DNA of 64,000 bases from Linyphia triangularis (Eukaryota; Arthropoda; Arachnida; Araneae; Linyphiidae): contig OZ021727.1 of NCBI GenBank assembly GCA_963978545.1, positions 48,707,385 through 48,771,384 on the forward strand. Reading direction: 5' to 3'. A program made the position numbers and the translations under genes. Below, piece after piece: positions 61,801 to 64,000 of the stretch; the first letter of the stretch is position 1; every line of letters begins with the position of its first letter. Under the pieces are notes generated by a model. The model saw only the letters and a list, made by a program, of their open reading frames with translations, ran no database searches and was not told where the DNA came from.

Positions 61801-64000
61801 CGTTTGTCTTTATTGATATTCTCACCAATTTTTAGAGTTGTGACGAAATGAGAAGTAGGACATTCGAATATTCCTCGTTTGGAACGTTTAACACCTTTTC
61901 GAACCCTTAAAGTGTGTTAATCGAGATCGGAATAGCTTACTTTTTCTATGTTTACTATTGTTAATATTTGTACCAATTTTTAGAGTTGTGACCAAATGGG
62001 AAGTAGGATTTTCGAATGTCCCCCGTTTGGAACGTTTAACCCCTTTTCGACCCCTTAAAGTGGGTTAATCGAGATCGGAATAGTTTACTTTTTCTATTTT
62101 TACCATTGTTGATATTTGTGCCGATTTTCAGAGTTGTGACTATGTGGGAAGTAGGATTTTCGAATGTCCCCCGTTTGGAACGTTTAACCCCTTTTCGACC
62201 ATTTAAACTGGGTTAATCGAGATCGGAATAGTTTACTTTTTCTATTTTTACCATTGTTGATATTTGTGACGATTTTCAGAGTAGTGACTATGTGGGAAGT
62301 AGGATTTTCGAATGTCCCCCGTTTGGAACGTTTTACCCCTTTTCGACCCCTTAAAGTGGGTTAATCGAGATCGGAATAGTTTACTTTTTCTATTTTTACC
62401 ATTGTTGATATTTGTGCCGATTTTTAGAGTTGTGACTATGTGGGAAGTAGGATTTTCGAATGTCCCCCGTTTGGAACGTTTTACCCCTTTTCGACCCCTT
62501 AAAGTGGGTTAATCGAGATCGGAATAGTTTACTTTTTCTATTTTTACAATTGTTGATATTTGTGCCGATTTTTAGAGTTGTGACTATGTGGGAAGGATTT
62601 TCGAATGTCCCCCGTTTGGAACGTTTAACCCTTTTTCGACCCCTTAAAGTGGGTTAATCGAGATCGGAATAGTTTACTTTTTCTATTTTTACCATTGTTG
62701 ATATTTGTGCCGATTTTCAGAGTTGTGACTATGTGGGAAGTATTATTTTCGAATGTCCCCCGTTTGGAACGTTTTACCCCTTTTCGACCACTTAAAGTGG
62801 GTTAATCGAGATCGGAATAGTTTACTTTTTCTATTTTTACCATTGTTGATATTTGTGCCGATTTTCAGAGTTGTGACTATGTGGGAAGTAGGATTTTCGA
62901 ATGTCCCCCGTTTGGAACGTTTAACCTCTTTTCGACCCCTTAAAGTGGGTTAATCGAGATCGGAATAGTTTACTTTTTCTATTTTTACCATTGTTGATAT
63001 TTGTGCCGATTTTAAGTGTTGTGACTATGTGGGAAGTAGGATTTTTGAATGTCCCCCGTTTGGAACGTTTTACCCCTTTTCGACCCCTTAAAGTGGGTTA
63101 ATCGAGATCGGAATAGTTTACTTTTTCTATTTTTACCATTGTTGATATTTGTGCCGATTTTCAGAGTTGTGACTATGTGGGAAGTAGGATTTTCGAATGT
63201 CCCCCGTTTGGAACGTTTAACCCCTTTTCGACCCCTTAAAGTGGGTTAATCGAGATCGGAATAGTTTACTTTTTCTATTTTTACCATTGTTGATATTTGT
63301 GCCAATTTTCAGAGTTGTGACTATGTGGGAAGTATTATTTTCGAATGTCCCCCGTTTGGAACGTTTTACCCCTTTTCGACCCCTTAAAGTGGGTTAATCG
63401 AGATCGGAATAGTTTACTTTTTCTATTTTTACCATTGTTGATATTTGTGCCGATTTTCATAGTTGTGACTATGTGGGAAGTAGGATTTTCGAATGTCCCC
63501 CGTTTGGAACGTTTAACCCCTTTTCGACCATTTAAACTGGGTTAATCGAGATCGGAATAGTTTACTTTTTCTATTTTTACCATTGTTGATATTTGTGCCG
63601 ATTTTCAGAGTAGTGACTATGTGGGAAGTAGGATTTTCGAATGTCCCCCGTTTGGAACGTTTAACCCCTTTTCGACCCCTTAAAGTGGGTTAATCGAGAT
63701 CGGAATAGTTTACTTTTTCTATTTTTACCATTGTTGATATTTGTGCCGATTTTTAGAGTTGTGACTATGTGGGAAGTAGGATTTTCGAATGTCCCCCGTT
63801 TGGAACGTTTAACCCCTTTTCGACCCCTTAAAGTGGGTTAATCGAGATCGGAATAGTTTACTTTTTCTATTTTTACCATTGTTGATATTTGTGCCGATTT
63901 TCAGAGTTGTGACTATGTGAGAAGTATTATTTTCGAATGTCCCCCGTTTGGAACGTTTTACCCCTTTTCGACCCCTTAAAGTGGGTTAATCGAGATCGGA
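58801..64000 (+). mobile_element. Dispersed element with CTAG...GAATACCCGTGC head, copy 2, carrying a long tandem array
   Basis: CTAGCTGAATACCCGTGCTG at about 58802 matches the head of the element at 9767. About 250 bp later a tandem array begins and continues past the window edge, so its tail is not seen. The array units share their approximate length and an ATTTTCAGAGTTGTGAC core with the ATTTCAGAGCTGTAG core of copy 1. Confidence 0.65.
59080..64000 (+). repeat. 148-bp tandem repeat array with segmental duplication
   Basis: About 33 units of 148 bp, with motifs GTTTGGAACGTTTAACCCC, GGGTTAATCGAGATCGGAA and GAGTTGTGAC. The first units are degenerate and later ones almost identical. A block of five divergent units recurs: the variant CATTCGAATATCCCGCGTGT is at 59641 and 61565, 1924 bp (13 units) apart. 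Another variant, GACCATTTAAACTGGG, recurs at 60421, 62197 and 63526 (1776 bp, then 1329 bp, which is 9 units less a 3-bp deletion at about 62594). The many 60-66-codon plus-strand frames are repeat artefacts: 148 is not a multiple of 3, so no frame can persist. Confidence 0.95.

Noticed and set aside
59226..63545. About a dozen 60-66-codon frames beginning MSPVWNVLPLF
   Set aside because: They are one frame through a 148-bp tandem repeat; the unit is not a multiple of three, and each frame ends after 1.3 units. Not genes.
59080..64000. Regular array considered as CRISPR
   Set aside because: Units are contiguous, 148 bp, with no unique spacers, in a eukaryotic intron.

Overview
This is a 64 kb piece of AT-rich eukaryotic nuclear DNA, most likely from an arthropod and probably a spider or other chelicerate. 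The reasons are short exons with GT-AG splice sites separated by kilobase introns, divergent ionotropic receptor (IR) exons without an amino-terminal domain, and a dense mix of arthropod-type transposable elements. The species call is inference from sequence style only.

Host genes. Two tandem, same-strand (minus) ionotropic receptor genes supply all the host coding sequence I can support. IR-A starts at 33681 with five exons down to 11699: start, three S1 ligand-binding exons and the first transmembrane (TM1) exon. Its 3' half is not visible and probably lies left of the window. IR-B enters from the right with its TM1 exon at 58248-58395, then the M3/S2 exon (45890-46131), an S2 exon (45240-45529) and the last exon (38517-38745). 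The two TM1 exons have the same length and about 86% protein identity, and the introns next to them still align, so the genes arose by tandem duplication. Nearly everything else lies in their introns or between them.

Layout. 1-1332: 5' end of a Ty3/gypsy element (gag, primer site, LTR), minus strand. 1552-8632: a nearly intact second gypsy element, minus strand, LTRs differing at one seen base, target duplication TATATA. 9767-11176: a dispersed element with internal tandem repeats. 12685-17020: nested foldback elements with a palindromic MITE inside. 18395-19935: a 1.5 kb long inverted repeat. 21765-23760 and 26800-28065: decayed pogo-like transposons, one carrying a tRNA-derived SINE. 41442-43990: a TIR transposon with a 6-bp target duplication and a decayed protein relic. 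47602-47911: a piggyBac-like MITE. 49227-50831: a non-autonomous hAT element. 52104-57576: a full copia element. 58801-64000: a second copy of the dispersed-element head followed by a 148-bp tandem array running off the window.

Most notable. The copia element has a segment between integrase and reverse transcriptase that looks like a methyl-CpG-binding (MBD) domain, and just after it a single in-frame UGA in the context UGA-CUA-G, the best known stop-readthrough context. The gypsy element also has gag and pol in one frame separated by one UGA. The 41442-43990 element ties a multi-copy arthropod protein family to a transposon with defined ends. Several paralogous empty sites inside the window date and delimit insertions.
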